A stretch of DNA of 64,000 nucleotides from Pseudocercospora fijiensis CIRAD86 (GCF_000340215.1 NW_006921536.1:2133582-2197581), one strand, 5' to 3'; counted from the stretch's first letter, positions 31,310 to 43,765 are shown. Notes: a model not told the origin generated them from the letters alone. Made by a program: numbers and translations.

Positions 31310-33821
31310 TTAATATAGGAGCTTATAGCATTAAAGGACTAGGAATCTCCGAACGATCTGCTGCCTATAGCCTAGGAGGATTACACTCTTCCCGAACTAA
31401 AGGAAGACAGATACTACCTAGTTTATATAGCGTATATACTATTAGCCTTCTTAAAACTAAGGCAGTGTCTAAACAAGCTGTTCGAGAAGGATCTTAGATA
31501 TAGAGTTATCGCTATTACCGAGTAGTACGAGGATCCGGAGGAGGCTAAACCTCTACGTCGCCTAAGGTTATAGTCCCGTATGCTAGATATAGATAGAGAC
31601 GCGACTCCGAAGCCTTAGACATGCGCTAAGATTATTAGTTCGTAGGTTAACGACAACTCCCTATCGCTTTCCGCTATACAATAAGTATATCGTCTAACCT
31701 CGTACTAGTCGGATAGCCTATACTTCGCTTAGTAGCTAGTAGAATACCTTAAGTCTACCGACGGGAATCTAGCTATAGGCGAGAATTAGCTACGTCGCCG
31801 CAAGGTTTATATCCCTCTACGACTAGAGAAGTAGGGCGTCCGCCGCTTAATCGAAGAAGAGAGCTTAGGGCAAGCTAAGCCTAATAGACGTAGGGAGTCT
31901 TTTAAAATTAACCTACTAACGAGTAACGTTTTTAAGAATTTCGGTGCCTTTCGCAAAGACGACCCGCCTCCTAAGCCTCGCGAGAGCTTATTAGTCTCGG
32001 TATCTAGTAGTTCGATACTTAGCTTACTACCGGATTCCTAGCTAGAAGGAGAAGAAGACATATCGGGCAAGTAGGCTCCTAGATCTATAGTACCGACGAA
32101 CGGCGCTACTAGCGCTAAACAACGAGATAAAATTAGACAAATAAAGTCTTAGGTAGCCTAGTAGCTAGCCGAGTAACGTACGAAGGTAGATAATAATCGA
32201 GCTACGGATCGTATACGTCTATAGAGAGCACTAGACGAATAGCGCGAGGCTTACGAGATCGAGATGTAGGCCTAAATCTAATAAGCGTTTAACGAAGGCC
32301 GTAAGGAGGCTATAAGAGCTAAGAACAAAAGTAGAGATAAGGGTATAGAAGCTAGTAGAGTACTACCTCCGATAGCCTTAGAATAGCGCTATACTATTAA
32401 TACGAATAGTATCCCTAAATTGTTCCTTACTAACGAATAGCGACGTCGAAGGAGGAATGCTAAGTCTACTAGGCACTTTAACGACGAGGTTACCGCTAAT
32501 AACAACGCTACTACTAATACTAATACTAGGAATAATAGGAATAACAATACCTCCGCTAGCGCTAATAACGACAATACTAGATACGATAAGCTAGAGGCAT
32601 TAGTAGAAAAACTAGTAGAGGTAATACAGTCTAACAACGCCGCCTTAGCGGCCCTACGACCGAATAATAACTATTCTAGGCTACCGGGGCAGCAGCGATA
32701 TAGAAATCTTTACGCGATGCGTAGCCGAACTAGCTAGGGTACGACTAGAGCTAAGTAGCTAGCTAATTAGAATCGGAATACTCGAGCTAGTATCGTGCTA
32801 GAGATTAGCTCGGAACGCTACGCCTATAGAGGCCTTAGCGCTAAAGGCAATCCTAGGCCTGCCTAAGATCGGGCCGGCTTTATAGACCCGAGGTTCGAGC
32901 CTACCGACGTATATACTCTACTATACGCTAGTCCTCCTTACACTCTAGTTACGGACTTTAGTTAGGAGGTCGCGCCCTATAAGTTTAAGCCTAAGTAAGT
33001 TAGGTATTTTAATAAGGACCTTCCGGAGAGTAAGAGCAAAGGCCTAGTTATATATATTAGCAATACGGCCTATTATCGAGACGTTTTTACCTTTATTACT
33101 CGCCTCGATATAGCTATTTAAGCAGGCGAGTATCTAGTAGTAACCCTACGTCTATTACTATATAGATGCCTTTAGGGCTCCGCCTTAGCTTAGTACCTTT
33201 ACGGCCTTACTAACGATCGACGTACGCTCCTTTAAACTAGCCCGGGCATCGAGCGATAGAAGGAGGCCTTACGCGAGTAGTTCCGATTAGACCCCTTAGT
33301 CGCGGCGCGCGAATTAGAATCGGAATAATATCGCATCGAGGAAGTCGCGGCCCGAAAGAGCGTAAGCGAGTTCGTTATTAACGTTATGCGTTTAGCGTAG
33401 CAAAGCGGTACGGAGTTACTTATAGGGCAAATTAACTATGCCTTCCGGAAGATCGTACTGGAGCTACGTAGCGATCTTAATACGCCTACGCTATTATAGA
33501 CGTATTAGACGCTTATCGATATAATACAAGCCTATTATACGATATAGGTAGAGTTGTATCCTCTAGGTAGCACTACTACCGGCTACTATAATAGTAAGTT
33601 AAACTTTCGACGTAGCGATTCGGTATAGGGTAGGTTCGTAGACCCTAGGTTCGCGTCTAGGTCTCGTTTTAATACTAGACGCTCGTCTTTTCTTAGAAAC
33701 AATAATCCCTATAATCGGTAGCAACCTAATACATTCTAGCAACGCCGTTAGCCTAGATTATAGGTCTATAGCCGCTAGAGACTATAGGGCGTAAACGCAA
33801 GCGCAAACGAGAAAATAGTAG
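31310..33821 (+). pseudogene. E3 Gag remnant
   Basis: A long frame with TAG and TAA stops: LKLRQCLNKLFEKDLRY near 31,455-31,505, a coiled, charged middle (around 32,100-32,360), an Asn/Thr-rich linker (32,490-32,590), and a capsid-like domain (around 32,860-33,560) containing GLVIYISNTAYYRDVF. The last readable part is Arg-rich (33,600-33,780). The homologous E4 gag confirms the frame. Confidence 0.75.
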
Positions 33822-33963
33822 TAGACCCCGTAGTAGTTCGGTTTCCGAACTACTAAACGTATATAGTTTGGTTTCTTAGCGGCGAACTAGCTCCCTAGTT
33901 CCGGTTTGGTTTTTTCGAACTATATAGATTCCTAGTTTAAACTAGAGACTGTATTGGTTTTAC

Positions 33964-34263
33964 TATAAGGATACTCTTATTCGACTGCTAGCTACGATTG
34001 CCGGCTATAATAGTAACTCTGTTACATTTACTACGCTCTTTTACCGTTACTAGGGCGTAGTTGTCGTTGCTAGGGCGTAGTTGCTGTTACTAGGGCGTAG
34101 TTTTGCTATAAGGACACTCTTATTCGACTACCGGCTACGATTGCCGGCTATAATAGTTACTAGGTTATATTTACTACGCTCTATTACCGTTGCTAGGGCG
34201 TAGTTACTGTTGCTAGGGCGTAGTTGCCGTTGCTAGGGCGTAGTTACTATTACTAGGGCGTAG
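33964..34263 (+). repeat. Subterminal duplicated block with 20-bp tandem repeats
   Basis: Two related copies of about 140-160 bp (33964-34100 and 34107-34263) each end in a 20-bp array: three units at 34041-34100 and four at 34184-34263, consensus TTRCYGTTGCTAGGGCGTAG. Each copy also has a CTACGATTGCCGGCTATAATAG segment. Subterminal repeat arrays are typical transposase-binding regions of hAT elements. Confidence 0.75.
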
Positions 34264-34439
34264 TTGCTATAGTTGCGAAAGCTTACCTATATAACGTTAT
34301 ATAGGCGGCAACAATTAGGGCTTCGCAATATTCTTATACTTTTAACTTCTTCCTTTATACCTATACCGACAATAACTACTATACGCTACGCCCCCGCTCC
34401 TTTCCTTTACAATAGTAAGAGAGAAGCGCGCCGCGCGCT

Positions 34440-35830
34440 AAACAGAAGATAGAACTAAAGACCGCGAGTTTGTTTTGCCTAAGCGTCTAACTAAAAAGCG
34501 TAAGACTAAAGAGGAGTACTCTATAAAGAAGAATTCCGTACGAGACCGCGAGAGAAAGGAGAAGATAGATAAGGATAAAAGAGCTAAGGATAAGAGAAGA
34601 AAGGCGCGGAATAAGGCATTCTATCGATAGCTAGCGCCTATAGAAAAAAGTAAAGGTTAGAATAAGAAGATAACCTAAGAGAAGGCTAAGAGGAGGAAAG
34701 AATTGCGGCTAGTTTTCGAGCGTAAAGTTCTAGCAGCGTAAGTTAATCTAGCTAGCGGCCGTAGCTAGTAGCTATAGCCGGCAGCCGTAGCCGGCAGCTA
34801 TAGCCGGTATATTTTTCTTTAATACGTTAACTAATAGTATTTAGATCTATAGCCGCTACCTCTATCGATACGACCGATAGTAACGGAGATATTTAGATAG
34901 CCGAGAACAACAATACTAGAGTTTAGGATACCGCGACAGAGCTTAATACTACGAATAAAGGAACTAAAAAAAGCGAGGAGATACTATACGTCGATCTAGT
35001 AATAGGTATAGTCTTAGGGCCTAACGCTATAGACGATAAGCGCTAGGAGTAGATCGAGTATAGTTAAAGAGACGAGATACTAGTAAAGGGCTAAGGTATA
35101 AGTCCTATTAATCTAGAAAATTATAGTTAAAGCTACTACGAAAAGCTAGCAAGGATTAGAATCGAGACTAGTCGTCTTTATATCCTCGATATAGAGTAGA
35201 AGTTTCTTTATTAGTATTAGAGCGAAGCCTTTGCGTCTATAAAGGCAAAGTAGCTTACAATTAATGCGATCGGGGCTAGGTATCTAGGGACGGCAGAAGT
35301 GTTACTATAGGAGGAAGGGGTATAGGTAATTATTCTATACTCGGTATATATAGCCGGCGTTCGTAGCCGGCAGATACTAATAGTTAAATAGAAAGCGTTT
35401 CTCGAAGGCAGAGTGCTACTACTATATAAAATCTTTACTAAGGCAGAGAGGGCTTGTATCCGGAATCTAAGCTACTAGTAGGATAGGTTAGCGTTAGAAT
35501 TCTCTAAATCTCTATATAAGCCTCCGAAGGATTACCTATTTTAGCGATACGGCTTTATCTCGACTACTCCGTAGATACCCGAAGAAGCTCGAGCGCTCTT
35601 TAAGGTCTTTACTAAGAAGCGGAAGGAGTTCGAGGATTAGGATTAGTTAATAGAGCTATTAGTTAGTCTTAGGTTTCGTAGTTAGACTCGGCCTAAGCAT
35701 TTGCTTATCGAGTGTCTTATACCGAAATAGGATAGATTAAGACTAAAAACGAGCTTAGATTCGTTAGGTATAGTAGCTCGGTTCCGTTAGTAGGAGAGAG
35801 CCGCCGTATAGAAGGCAAAATTTAGGTAGT
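34440..35830 (+). pseudogene. Unrecognised ORF inside the hAT element
   Basis: A Lys/Arg-rich opening (for example DKDKRAKDKRRKARNKAFYR, about 34,572-34,631) is followed by readable segments around 35,155-35,340 (LYILDIE, then AFASIKAK) and 35,520-35,760 (LRFRS, then LIECLIPK). Possible introns with GTATAT donors lie at 34807-34836 and 35344-35383. TAG and TAA are the only stops in the readable pieces. It may be an accessory ORF of the transposon or part of another insertion. No family is recognised. Confidence 0.35.
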
Positions 35831-35935
35831 TAGGGTAGCTAGGAAAGAAATTCTAGTAGTTAGGCTAGCTAGGGTAGCTAGGAAAAAAAATCTAGTAGTT
35901 AGGTAGCTAGGAAACAAAAAAAAAGGTAGCTAGCT
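35825..35935 (+). repeat. Imperfect tandem repeats of TAGTTAGGTAGCTAGGAAA type
   Basis: At least three imperfect copies with A-rich ends precede a TATA-like CTATAAAAGAAAG near 35,970. Together they look like a promoter region for the transposase frame that follows. Confidence 0.5.
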
Positions 35936-36720
35936 ATTTACTACCTAGCTGTTCCTAACGATACGATGCTATAAAAGAAAGGGTGTTTCCCTATAGCTAC
36001 TAGTATATATCTACTACTCCTAAGTCCTTACCTTACCGTACGAAACCTTAAAACATACCGACCGACATTGTATATATACTAGGCGCTATACTAGGAAGGG
36101 TAATAACGAGACGATAGTCGAAACAGTCTAGTATACGAGCGAGATTACGACAACGTCGAGAGGAGGTCGTATACTTACCTTCGAGCCTATCGAGTCCTAG
36201 ACGACGATTAGGGCTAGATTTATCCTCTCCGAATCCTAGTAGTAGGAATTTATTATAGGGTACTACTACCTAGTCCTTACCTTTACGGAGTCTAAGTAGA
36301 AGGTTGTTCGGAGATATAAGAACATCGAGTATTAACCCGGAAATCTTCGAAAAGGCTAGCTAGGCGTATCTTTAGAAACCCGAGTATATAGAGCAGTTCA
36401 ATTAATAGGTCTATAAGATATAGTTCCCTTTATACTTACGTTCGAAGGAGTATAAACTCCGGAAGTACTCGATGCGATAGGGGAGTAAGGAGCGAACGGA
36501 TACATTCTAGAAGTTCTTTATAGAGGGGGTATTATACCGTTATACGACTTCTCGACTTAAAGGTTAACTAGTAATTGTCTATAACTTCTACGGTTTAATC
36601 TTAAAATACCCGAAACTAAGGGATAGGAACTTATCGCCTACGAACTATCTCTATTCTAAACGGTATCGGGAATCTTAAGGAGAGAGGAGAGTTAATATAG
36701 ATATAGCGTTCTAGAAAGAG

Positions 36721-36825
36721 GTATATCTTCTAAAATACCGGCTACAGCTGCCGGCTATAGCTACCGGCTATAGCTACCGGCTATAGCTACCGGCTACAGA
36801 TTCCGGCTACTTTAATTAACCGTAG
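36721..36825 (+). other. Probable hAT intron containing GCCGGC 12-mer repeats
   Basis: Donor GAG|GTATAT at 36721, branch-like TTAATTAAC, acceptor CGTAG at 36825. The intron carries at least five copies of a 13-bp CTACCGGCTATAG-type unit (about 36,737-36,810). Confidence 0.6.
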
Positions 36826-37780
36826 AGATCTAGCTAATTATTATAGGCTACGCTTAAGGAAGCTCTAGGATTAAAGGCTACCGATTTCTCCCCCGAAGAC
36901 TTTAAGCAACTAGCAAACGAAATGCTAGCTACAAACGGTCTTCCGGAAGACTTCTACGAAAGGGAGTCTATATAGAAGACATACCTATATCTTATAAACT
37001 ACCCTCCCCTATTTCTTAGCGCGATAACCTAGCGTATTATATTCGAAAAGAATAAAGAGGCTACGTTAGACGATATTCGGGAGATCCTCCGTAATACTCG
37101 CCGAGTAGCTATTACTATCGATAGCTAGTTAAGCCGGACTATAAGAGCCTCCTTCCTCTCGATTATACTATACTTTATTAATTCGGATTAGAAACTCTAG
37201 GAACTTATAATCGGATTCCCTAAAATTCTAGGTTCCTATACTAGTAAGGATATAGCGAAGCTTGTCTATACGGTAATAGATAGGGTTAGCGTAATAACGA
37301 AACTAATCTCGATTACTACGGACAACGCTAGTAATAATCGAATATTATATAAGGCGTTGTATATACAATTCACTCGTATATATCTTTAAAATTACTAATT
37401 GTATCGATAGGGTCGAGTACGTAGAGGAGATTATAAGGTCTATAATCTAGCTTAATCTTCCGAATATTAAGCTCGCTACGATTCCGGATACGTACGATAA
37501 TACGTACGACGATAACGATAAAGAGGAGCCTAGTAATAGCCCTAGCCCTATTAAATCGGAGCCGACGTCGTTGCTAGTTATATCCCTATAGAAGTTTCCC
37601 TACCTCGCTTATATAGTTCAAATCGCGATCCGAGCCCTCTTTAAGACGCTTAAAATTGTACTATTAAACGACGACTAATAGAAGATTCTAGATAAGGATA
37701 AGGCAAAGTCGAAAGTCGAGAAACTCGTTATAGCAATAAGATAGGATAAGGTAGAGAGCCTCGCTCTCGTTTTATATAAG

Positions 37781-37849
37781 GTATAACTTTTGTCCGTAGC
37801 CGGCACCTATAGCCGGCAACCTAGTATAGTTCTAACTCTTTTTCTCTAG
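37781..37849 (+). other. hAT intron with AGCCGGCA motifs
   Basis: Donor AAG|GTATAAC, branch TTCTAAC, acceptor TTTTTCTCTAG; 69 bp. Removing it joins LALVLYK to LRRLVIYTNSS, which is the normal hAT sequence order. It includes two AGCCGGCA motifs. Confidence 0.8.
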
Positions 37850-38692
37850 CTTCGTCGTCTAGTAATATATACGAACTCGAGCTTATAGAGATATAACCGA
37901 TTCGAGGCTATTTAAAAGAACCTAATCGAGCGCCCTAAAACCGATGCCTAGAATATCGCATAGAATAAGCGATAGTAAAAGCGGCCTCCTTAGCGCCTAT
38001 TCCGTTTTACCTAAGACGTTAAGACCCGGTTCGATTCGACTTTCTATATAGTTACGAGGGGATGTACTTTACGTACCGCTCTCGAGATCTATTAGAGTTC
38101 CGAGGGTATTAAGTAGCTCGGCCTTACCGCCGCCGAATAGCGCTAAGTAGAGTATCTCGTCGATATTAGTAAGCATTACGCGAAGGTTACTACTACGATT
38201 AGAAGAACCCGAGGACCGACGATCTACCTTATCTTTACGTACTATAACTAGCTCTTTAACGAGCTCGAGGAAACCGTAGCTAAGCTAGCTAAGAAGAGCG
38301 TTCCCTAGAAAGTAGCTATAACGAAAGCTATAGACAGCTCCTATACTAAGTTATATAAATATTATAGTACTACCTTTAAGTCGTTTAGGGATATCTATAG
38401 CGTTACGTACTTACTTAACCCGATAGAAAAGGATATATACTAGTAGAGGCCGGAATAGAAGGCAGACGAGGTATAGCCGAAGTATTACTAGACTATTCTA
38501 GAAAAGATATTCTACGAGCGTCGGAAAGAAACTAGTCTAAATACAGCTCCTACGAAGAAAAAGAAGGTTTAGAGGGCTCCGATATTATACCTATTTCGTA
38601 GGTAGGAAGTAGAGGTAGAAGAGGAAGTAACTACTAAAAGGAATAAAGAAGAGTTCGATCTCTATCGGCGCGCGAGTAATATTAGCTAGTAA

Positions 38693-39780
38693 CCGGCCCT
38701 ACACACCTAGGCTAAGTTTTGAGCCTATATAAGAGGCCTCCTTCTATATTATAGATAGAGCACTAACCTCGTATAGTACATTGTTTATATTACACTTCTA
38801 CAATGCCTATGTTGTAGGGCTCTAGTTATTAGCCTAAGCAACCGTCTTGTTATCCTATTATGCTAAACATAGCTGCCTATATTGCTATAGGTTATGTTAC
38901 CCTCGGTAGCCTATACTATTACTACTAGTAGTAGTAGTAGTTTTAGTTTCCGTCCTTTATTAGAGCCGAAAGTGGGGCCATCTCTTTATATCTAACAGGT
39001 TCGGGTATGTTAAAGGTAGTCTCTAGGCACGAATAGCTATAACCGAAGCGAGGGTACGATAAGAGCCTACGATACGGACGATACCGAAGTATCTTAAGGG
39101 GCTATTACGACAAGCAGAGAAACCTCTTAACGAGGGCATCGCTTTAACCCCGAAAAGCTACAAACCCTTAGGACTGTTACAGCTTAGGGCCTAGTCTATA
39201 GCTATAGCTAGCTTCTAAGGACTCGGCTCCGGGTCGAAGACCTATTTAGTACCGCTTGCTCGAGATAAGCCCCGCCTAAGGAGGAGATAGACTAATCACC
39301 TATCGGCCTTGCTTAGTTTACTAAGACTATTAATTAATAGTAAATACGGATTGTAGGTCGGATAGCCGGGGAGTCCCCTATTAATCGGGTAGGGCGTCCC
39401 TAGATTCGTAGCCTCGCTTAGATAGTGCTTAGCCTTCTACTAGAAAAAGAAGGCTACCGCCCCCCCGCCTAGCTAAAGGAGATACGAGCTAGTTTCTAGG
39501 ATCTAGGAGTGAACAGAGATTGTAGTCTCTCCCTCCGAGCGGCTTTTGTCTAAAATCTACTAAACTAAGCTCCTAGAGGTAGTTAGGCGACCCCTAGGAG
39601 GCCAAATCCTAATACTACCCCGGGGGTAATACTAGGAGAAACAGCCTAATATACTACTCTCTCGCATAGCAATATTATAATAAACTAGATAGACTAAAGT
39701 TACTAAAAACACATTTATACAACATTCTATTTCAACTTTATATAGCATTCTATTTCAACTATTTCAACTATTTTATAACA
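38693..39780 (+). other. E5 leader or LTR region
   Basis: No convincing coding frame. It contains the TATA-like box, a small TAC/TAG microsatellite palindrome (about 38,923-38,940), a C-run in a GC-rich patch (about 39,458-39,475) and palindrome P1 (39607-39637). I could not find a matching direct repeat at the other end of E5. Confidence 0.45.
39607..39637. repeat. CCCCGGGGG palindrome P1
   Basis: TCCTAATACTACCCC followed by GGGGGTAATACTAGGA. The arms pair with two transition-type mismatches. It lies about 150 bp before the E5 gag frame. Confidence 0.8.
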
Positions 39781-42700
39781 ATCGAATAAGCTCTAGCTCT
39801 AGCGAAAACGAACATCGAGAATTAGCGGAATCCTCTAAATCCGAAAACGCCCCTAATCCTATTAACGAAGAAATTAGGCGGCGACTAGTTAATATAAGTA
39901 AGCCTCCTACGCCCTCTACGCTAGAGGCGCTCTATACTGTCCTTATAAAGATAATAGAGAAGCAAACTAAGCTTCTCTATTAAAACAAGCGTCGCCCGCT
40001 AGAGCTAGGGAGTAGTGCAAATCCCCTATTCGAAGGGTAGAACGCTATAGCACATATAGAACGCTTTAAGGAAGGCTTAGTTAATTACGAGCTCGACAGA
40101 GAATCCGACTAGTATAAGATTCGGTCCTTTACGAGGACTACCTCCTCTAAGCTTTACCGAACCCTTAAAACCCTAGTTAGCTACCTAGAAAAGGACGATA
40201 AGTCTAATTCTAACTAGGAGACCTTTAAGATAGCCTTTATAAGGGAATATCGGGAGCGCGATAGCCGTCGCATTAAAGGCAGTCGTACGTAGCTCGAGTC
40301 CCTCTACTTAGTAAGGCGCACTAAGGATAACGACCTAAAGGGGTATGTCCGCGAGTTTGTCGAGTTAGCGGATAGCATCGAATAGAGTAACCTCGAAAAC
40401 TCTTAGAGAACGAGGCTGCTCCTCTAGGGGTTACCGTAGCCTATAGCTTAGCGTATCTTCCGTCGCTATAAGCTTAGCGAGGCCGATCCTAAGAGCTTTA
40501 GGAAGTACAAAGAGGTCCTAGTGTATGTTAAGGCCGACATTAATAGCATAGCCGATACGAGGAAGTTTATCTACGGCGAAGACCGGAATAACCTAGCGTA
40601 GGTTAGGAAAGAAGCCTTAGTAAGCAAGGGACCTAAGTTCCTACCTAAATCGCAAAGTAGTCCTAAGACCGTAACTCCTACTATTACTAAGTACTCTTAG
40701 GATGTCGCGGACTTAGCTAAATCCCTAGCCTAGCTAAACCTAAATGCGAAAGCATTATAGCGAGTTAGGGAGGTTATTAATACTACTATACTAGGCGATA
40801 TACTACTAGTCTACTAGGTTTCAGATCCTAACTACCCTAAAGCCCCTTTAGTAGATGTCTACGCTATACGGAAGATCTATTCTAACTTAGATAGCAAGTG
40901 CTAGATATATAGCGGGTTTAAACATGTCTAATCGTCCTACCCTATCTAGAAAGAGCTTCTAAAAAGGAAGCTTATTATATAAGTAAATAGCCGATTCTAC
41001 TATATAGACACCGGCGACAAGATTGATTTCGAATAGGATCGGAGAGCCCCGAAGCTGCCTTAGCTAAAGACCCTTCTAGAAAAGAAGTATAGCGGCAAGA
41101 TCGAGTTTAAGGATACTAGGAACAGTACCCTCGCCGCTATCGCTAAACGAGAAACTTAGAAGGTTAGGGCAAAACAGGTTAAGGAGCGGAGCAGTAATAG
41201 TACTACTAAGCCTATTAAGGTTAACTTTGTTTCTTAGGATCCGGACGCAGTTACTAATGTTTACGCAGTTACTAAGAACAGTATAGACGTCTACGCTACT
41301 ACACGGTCTTAGACCTAGTCCTAAACTAAGGGTAAGAGCCCTTAGAACCCTACTCGCCCTAGTACGGCAGCCCCTACTAGGGTACTAAAGAACAAGGCGG
41401 CCGACAAAGCTAAGCAATAGCGAGAGTTAACCGCTAAAACTAAGACTCTCTAGACAGCTATAGACCGTGCTGCCCGATCTAGTACCGCACCTAGCACCGT
41501 ACCTAGTACCCTACCTATAGAGAGCCTAGTCGTCCTAGAGACTCTAGAGGTCGACATAGAGGATGTTGCTACCGACATTAGTAGTACCCTAGGCCTAGCT
41601 AACCTACCTGCCTATAAGCGGAAGTTATCCGACCTAAAGAGCTTTCGCTTTAATAGGTATATAAAAAAGTATAGTACTAGCCTAGCTAACTCCTTAGACA
41701 CAAAGGCAAACGCTCTCTTCTAGGCTTTATAGTTCCTAGACCTTAAGTCTAATATGTCTATAGGAGAGCTACTAGTATACGGTTTGCCTACTAACCTATT
41801 CTAGAGCCGAATCCCTAACGATGCTACCTTTATAAAAAACCTTGCTACCCTCCGAAGGAAATAGGGACGAGAGGATTATATCGACGTCTCTTCTCTACAG
41901 TTCCTTCCTAAATTTTTAGGAGCCTAAGAGTTAGCAGAAGGCGAATCGGTAACCTACGAGACCTAAGAGACAATCGATAATACTAACGAGGAGGGAGTTA
42001 AGGAGATAGGCCGAGGGGATAGTAATAATCCCGACCCTGCTCTAGTTTTAGTTTCTATTAAGGCTGTCCGATTCACTAGCTAACAAATCGGTCGGGTAGG
42101 ACCGCCTCGACCTAAGGAGCTTTACTCTATCCCTAATAATATAGACCTTTCCGTAGTTACCCGTTCCTTCGCCGTCGTCCCTACTATCTATATTTAGGTT
42201 ACTATCGGGAGCTATAGTTAGTAGATACTAGCAATGCTTAATAATAGTTTAGAGTCACTTATTATAAGTAAGCGTTAGGCTAAACAACTTAGGCTGCCGA
42301 TAAATAGAGACATTTCCCTTGGTATATAGGGAGTAAATAGGGAGGTTGCGCTAGTAGGTGCCTGCTACAATATTATAGTAGACGCCTTCGGTATATACTT
42401 TTCCTTTACCTTCTAGATTGCCGCCGACCTAAACACGCTAATTATTCTAGGTCGACTATAGTCTCGTATAACCCGAGGTGTTTAGCGCAACTGCGACGAT
42501 AGCTCCTAGGAGGGAACTATTACTAACTAGAAGGGCAACCGAGTCGTGTTTACTAGTTATATCGGCAATACTAGCTACAAGTCCTACGAGGATATCCTTA
42601 CTACTTCTAGACGGTCTTCGGGAAACGCTACGGCGCGGTTATAAGACCGGCAATCTGCGCTATAAGTTAGTGTAGCTTAAATAGGTTATTTCTAGAAGTG

Positions 42701-42870
42701 CGCCGCTCCGTACGTTAAGGCAAGTTTCTAGGTTTTATACTAAGAAGACGAGTGCTCGAAGCGACAGCGAGCATAATACAACGACTACCTAATATACGAG
42801 TTAAAGTAATAATGCTATCGCAAGTATCACTACCGGACGCGGGTCTACCCGAACTAACTAATTAGAGCAC
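39780..42870 (+). pseudogene. E5 Gag-protease remnant
   Basis: A capsid-like region is followed by a knuckle-like segment (C, then YSGFKHV, about 40,900-40,930), a Lys/Thr-rich linker (41,100-41,480), and a retropepsin-like region. In the last of these, ILAMLNNSLESLIIS (about 42,226-42,270) stands where LLDSGAE-type active sites occur, and LNTLIILGRL (about 42,430-42,460) ends the fold. Stops are TAG and TAA. Confidence 0.7.
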
Positions 42871-42873
42871 GAG

Positions 42874-42903
42874 TCTAATACTACCCCGGGGGTGTTATTA
42901 CGA
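42874..42903. repeat. CCCCGGGGG palindrome P2
   Basis: TCTAATACTACCCC followed by GGGGGTGTTATTACGA, at the border between the E5 gag-protease frame and the region leading to pol. Confidence 0.75.
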
Positions 42904-43239
42904 ATCTAACGTTTTCGCCGGCGTTATAAATTAGGACTACTAGCTATACACCTATCGACTTAAGGAAACTTCTAAAGAAGTTTACGCGCTGTTTTGTTGC
43001 GCTAATCTCTAAGCCTAGCGATAGAGAGAGCGAGCTCGGGTTCGATAATCGATTAGTATATATACCCTATATAAGAGGGTAGCTAATAAGATTAAGCCCG
43101 TAAAGGGCAGCGTACACATTACCGATAGGTCTAATCCTAGCGGAAATCCTAACTAGCGACAAAAGTGCCTTAATTAGGAGGCAACACTACTACCTAGGGA
43201 TAGTCCGTACGATTAGAAATATATTACTAAAAAGTTCTC

Positions 43240-43765
43240 TACTATCCCTAGGGGGTTAAGGCTAATAGAGAAGAGGCTTGCGAAAATCAAACCTAGTATC
43301 GAGCTTTCGGATCGTAAACTAGATTTACTATACGAGCTTCTGTATAATCGCGAGGCCGTATTAGTATATAACTTTACTTACCTAGGCAGAATTAACCCGG
43401 AGGTTGCCCCTCCGTAGAAGATCCGAACGATCGAATATAAGCCTTAGGCCTACCTAGGTTTTAAGCTAAACCTAAGCCTACGAGGTATAGTCGAGGATAT
43501 AATACGGCAGCGCGTAAAGGCCGGTATACTTAAGCCTTCCTATGCCTCGTATCGTAATCTATACTTCCTAGTTTAAAAGAAAACAGCTCCTAGGGAACTA
43601 AAGAAGTACCGTCTAATTAACGCTATATAAAAGTTTAACGCAGTTACAATTAGAGATGCTAACCTCCCTCCGGAGACCGATAGGTTCTCGGAAGCTTTTG
43701 CTAACTATGTTATAGCCTTACTAGTTAATGTTTTCTCGGGCTACGACTAGATCCCTCTCTATCCT
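43240..43765 (+). pseudogene. E5 Pol remnant, N-terminal reverse transcriptase
   Basis: Readable frame: LIEKRLAKIKPSIELSDRKL at about 43,263-43,322, then the RT start motifs RVKAGILKPSYASYRNLYFLV (about 43,514-43,575) and LKKYRLINAI. It ends at NVFSGYD-IPLYP, the RT palm motif, at 43765. The next residues (NSRDLTSFEIPL) are at 59,021, on the far side of E4, in the same frame. Confidence 0.85.
43761..43765. repeat. Target-site duplication of E4, left copy
   Basis: ATCCT, identical to 59016-59020 directly after the E4 3' LTR. Confidence 0.9.

Larger units (their letters stand above)
30697..33821 (+). mobile_element. Ty3/gypsy element E3, 5' part only
   Basis: Begins with a 122-bp LTR (30697-30818) identical in structure to those of E4 and inserted in the E1 tail after GTTAC (30692-30696). 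The gag is collinear with that of E4 (30,819-33,821 against 43,888-46,890). It is broken at 33822 by the hAT element and is not seen to resume in this window. E3 has visibly more CA-to-TA changes than E4. Confidence 0.85.
33822..38692 (+). mobile_element. hAT DNA transposon, truncated by E5
   Basis: The E3/E4 gag alignment breaks exactly at 33822, where TAGACCCCGTAGTAGTTCGG begins, compatible with a hAT terminus CAGACCCC after one RIP change. AATAGTAG (33814-33821) would be the 8-bp target site. The element has subterminal tandem repeats, an unknown ORF and a hAT transposase with introns. The C-terminal dimerisation end of the transposase is missing at 38,692, where E5 begins. The right terminus was not found. 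Confidence 0.72.
36060..38692 (+). pseudogene. hAT transposase, RIP-degraded and C-terminally cut
   Basis: The catalytic core is clear: RRVAITIDS then LSRTIRASFLSIILYFINSD (about 37,100-37,185), GFPKILGSYTSKDIAKL (about 37,215-37,265) and LISITTDNASNNRILYKAL (about 37,302-37,358), with the first catalytic Asp in TIDS and the second in TTDNASNN. Downstream, DVKTRFDSTFYI (about 38,020) and LYKYYSTTFKSFRDIY (about 38,350-38,400) are the usual insertion-domain and dimerisation-side motifs. The final hAT dimer motif is absent because the sequence changes at 38,692. Introns are at 36721-36825 and 37781-37849. Stops are TAG and TAA. Confidence 0.85.
38693..43765 (+). mobile_element. Ty3/gypsy element E5, left part
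   Basis: Leader or LTR-like region 38,693-39,780, then gag-protease (39,780-42,870), then the start of pol, cut at 43765 by E4. The remainder of pol resumes at 59,021. A TATA-like CCTATATAAGAGG lies at about 38,729. The LTRs themselves could not be paired, so the left end is placed where the hAT homology stops. Confidence 0.65.
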
